From Sphingobium psychrophilum (GTDB taxonomy: Bacteria > Pseudomonadota > Alphaproteobacteria > Sphingomonadales > Sphingomonadaceae): a DNA stretch of 64,000 nt. Position numbers and translations under genes: made by a program. A model generated the notes under the pieces. The model ran no database searches. It had not been told where the DNA came from and saw only the letters and a list, made by a program, of their open reading frames with translations. The stretch lies in NCBI RefSeq assembly GCF_012927105.1, contig NZ_JABBFV010000013.1, positions 1 through 64,000 on the forward strand. The letters run 5' to 3'. Positions 62,104-64,000 of the stretch are shown here, piece by piece. How positions within the stretch are numbered: the first letter of the stretch is position 1; each line of letters opens with the position of its first letter.

Positions 62104-62763
62104 ATGGTTCCCCTTTCGTTCGCAGGTCATGCCTTCATGGCCCTGCCCGAGGCCGCGCTTTACTGGCCGGCGCAGCGGGCGCTGCTGGTAGCCGACCTGC
62201 ATTTCGAAAAGGCGAGCTGGTATGCCCGCTTCGGCCAGTTCTTGCCGCCGCATGACAGCGAAGCAACGCTGGACGTGATCGAGGCGCTGGTGGCGCGCAC
62301 CGGGGCGCAGGCGGTCTGGTCGCTGGGCGACAGCTTCCATGACGCCGATGGCGCCACCCGGCTGGACCCGCGGGCCAGGGATCGATTATTTTCCCTTACG
62401 GAAAGGCTGGACTGGACCTGGATTACCGGCAATCATGACGTCGGTGTCGCGACCATGCCCGGCGGAAAACGGGTGGCAGAGGCGCAGGTCGAGGGGATCT
62501 GGTTGCGGCATGAGGCGGAGGCGGACGATCCGCGCCCCGAAATATCCGGCCACTTCCACCCCAAGCTACGCCTCTCGCTGCGCGGTCGGCATGTGTCGCG
62601 GCGATGCTTCGTGGGGTCGGCGACCAAGCTGATCCTGCCTGCGCTGGGCGCGCTGACAGGGGGACTGGATGCCGGTCATGGAGAGATTCGCCGCGCCGTG
62701 GGGCCGGGAGCGGCCGCTCTGGTGCCGGTCGCGGACCGATTATTGCGCTTTCCCTTATCGTAA
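62104..62763 (+). CDS. pdeM: PdeM-type metallophosphoesterase
   Basis: This 219-residue calcineurin-like phosphoesterase is annotated in relatives as ligase-associated DNA damage response endonuclease PdeM. The metal-binding motifs are VADLHFEKA near residue 30, SLGDSFHD near 75, ITGNHDV near 108 and ISGHFHPK near 140. In other genomes it usually sits with an ATP-dependent DNA ligase, an exonuclease and an Lhr-like helicase. None of these is adjacent here. Confidence 0.85.
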   Translation: MVPLSFAGHAFMALPEAALYWPAQRALLVADLHFEKASWYARFGQFLPPHDSEATLDVIEALVARTGAQAVWSLGDSFHDADGATRLDPRARDRLFSLTERLDWTWITGNHDVGVATMPGGKRVAEAQVEGIWLRHEAEADDPRPEISGHFHPKLRLSLRGRHVSRRCFVGSATKLILPALGALTGGLDAGHGEIRRAVGPGAAALVPVADRLLRFPLS

Positions 62764-62793
62764 GGCGACGTTACGGAAAGCAGATGTTAAGCC

Positions 62794-62809
62794 GTTGCCT
62801 ATAGGCAAC
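62794..62809. promoter_or_regulatory. Perfect 16-bp palindrome before the TonB receptor
   Basis: GTTGCCTATAGGCAAC is fully self-complementary. It lies 144 bases before the TonB receptor start and 31 bases after the pdeM stop. It may be a repressor operator; no regulator gene is adjacent, so the role is inferred. Confidence 0.4.
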
Positions 62810-62952
62810 AGAGCCGGATCATTCGGCCGTCAGCTGTGCCAAAAGGCGCAGAAAAGCTGGGCTCTATTGCCTTCGCCCTGCTGTGGCCGCATAATCACCC
62901 ACAGTTCCGACGCGGCGAAAAGTCGCGCGGACCAGGAGAGGATTAGCCAATC

Positions 62953-64000
62953 ATGACAGACAAGAGTCTCTGGGCATCTGCCGCCATCGTCGCGCTGGCC
63001 ATGAGTGCGGTCGCGGGCGTATCCGCCGCGCAAGCACAGGATGGAACGCAGGACGGCGTAGCGCCGCAACCAGTCGCCGACGATATGGGCGCCAACATCA
63101 TCGTTACCGCCACCCGCCGTGCCAGCCCCTTGTCCGACGTGCCGATCGCGGTGTCGGCCGTGGGCGCGGCCGCCATGCAGAATAGCGGCGCGAGCGATAT
63201 CCGCACGCTGAACCAGTTGGCCCCTTCCCTGCTCGTGTCCTCCACCGGGTCCGAAGCCAATGCGTCGGCGCGTATCCGCGGCATTGGTACGGTGGGCGAT
63301 AATCCGGGGCTGGAAAGCTCGGTCGCGGTGTTCATCGACGGCGTCTATCGCTCGCGCACCGGGTCGGGCCTCAACGAACTGGGCGAGATCGAGCGGGTCG
63401 AGGTGCTGCGCGGGCCGCAGGGCACGCTGTTCGGCCGCAATGCGTCGGCGGGCCTCATCAATATCATCAGCAAGGCGCCGGAAAACACCTTCCATGCCAA
63501 GGGTGAGATCACCTATGGCAATTATGATTATTGGCGCTTGTCGGGCCGCGTCACCGGGCCGATCGCCGATGGCATCGCGCTCAGCCTGGATGGCGTCTGG
63601 TCCAAGCGCGACGGCTTTTACAAGCTGGTCGATGGCACGGGCGCAACCGTCGGCGACACCAATGACCGTGACCGCTATTTCGTGCGCGGCCAGGCGCTGA
63701 TCGAACCCAATGACGCGCTCTCCATCCGGCTGATCGGCGATTACACCAATCGCGACGAAAGCTGCTGCGGCGCGGCCTATATCGAATCGCGCGAGCGGCG
63801 ACCCGCAGCCGGCGGCGGCTATACCGACGCGCCGTTCAATCGCATCGCCGCGATCCTGGCCGGCCAGGGCAGCGTCATTCCGGCTGATCCCTATGATCGC
63901 GAACTCGCCACCACGCCGGGCCGCGACTATGTCAGCAAGCTCAAGGATTGGGGCGTTTCGGGCGAGATCAATTATGATTTCGGCGGCGCCAAGCTGACCA
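62953..64000 (+). CDS. TonB-dependent receptor, partial at window end
   Basis: At least 349 residues are visible; the frame runs off the right edge. A signal peptide ends near AAQAQ at residue 28. A TonB box-like IIVTATRR and a plug domain with VAVFIDGVYRSRTG and VEVLRGPQGTLFGRNASAGLINI follow, then the first barrel strands. This plug type (FIDGVYR, LRGPQGTLFGRN) is the common Sphingomonadales receptor for organic substrates. AGGAGAGGAT lies 10 bases before the ATG and perfectly matches the complement of the small-RNA seed found twice in this window. Confidence 0.9.
   Translation, partial: MTDKSLWASAAIVALAMSAVAGVSAAQAQDGTQDGVAPQPVADDMGANIIVTATRRASPLSDVPIAVSAVGAAAMQNSGASDIRTLNQLAPSLLVSSTGSEANASARIRGIGTVGDNPGLESSVAVFIDGVYRSRTGSGLNELGEIERVEVLRGPQGTLFGRNASAGLINIISKAPENTFHAKGEITYGNYDYWRLSGRVTGPIADGIALSLDGVWSKRDGFYKLVDGTGATVGDTNDRDRYFVRGQALIEPNDALSIRLIGDYTNRDESCCGAAYIESRERRPAAGGGYTDAPFNRIAAILAGQGSVIPADPYDRELATTPGRDYVSKLKDWGVSGEINYDFGGAKLT

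Overview
The window reads as a chromosomal segment of a GC-rich alphaproteobacterium of the order Sphingomonadales (Sphingobium, Sphingomonas or Novosphingobium type). The main reasons are the TonB-dependent receptors, the MipZ division ATPase, the alphaproteobacterial SOS box, and the order hemE / origin / ppsR-maf-aroE-coaE-dnaQ, which matches the Caulobacter replication-origin neighbourhood. No rRNA or tRNA gene and no CRISPR array was seen.

Bases 1-23,750 are accessory in character. They hold a three-gene sugar-oxidation operon (gluconate-dehydrogenase-type small subunit, GMC flavoprotein, ThuA-like protein) divergent from a LysR regulator. Next comes a leftward hydantoin-utilisation cluster: class II aldolase-like protein, TonB receptor, MFS transporter, hydantoin racemase, Asp/Glu-type racemase, D-hydantoinase and N-carbamoyl-D-amino-acid hydrolase. 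After it lie a broken IS5-family transposase, a secreted protein joining a haem-binding CXXCH motif to a terpenoid-cyclase-like toroid, a PaiB-like gene that has apparently lost its stop, a LysE/LysG exporter-regulator pair, and small TetR/SDR/GNAT and AraC/SDR modules.

Bases 23,750-27,100 carry a low-molecular-weight phosphatase, an ATP-grasp enzyme, a polysaccharide-deacetylase-like protein and a flavin reductase. From about 27,200 to 50,900 the content is core: maeB, mutS, glnD, an L,D-transpeptidase-like gene, ribA, xth, lolA, ftsK, ispG, fadL, a phosphohexomutase, a DnaJ-domain membrane protein, mipZ, panC, hemJ and hemE.

Bases 50,912-51,202 look like oriC: DnaA boxes, GANTC sites and an AT-rich stretch. 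To its right every gene up to mmcB points rightward: ppsR-maf-aroE-coaE-dnaQ, hpf-ptsN, a thioesterase, DUF1491, a SleB-like hydrolase and mmcB behind a perfect LexA box. Then follow an ankyrin protein, SCO, YcgN, a YgjP-like peptidase, trhO, pdeM and the start of a second TonB receptor that runs off the window.

The most interesting unlisted signal is a pair of paralogous small-RNA candidates on the minus strand, at 38,741-38,880 (after ftsK) and 45,453-45,588 (after the phosphohexomutase). They share a 5' hairpin, a TTCGCATTTGC block, an identical 28-nt unpaired segment complementary to a Shine-Dalgarno plus AUG, and a terminator with a UUCG tetraloop whose stem sequences differ but still pair.
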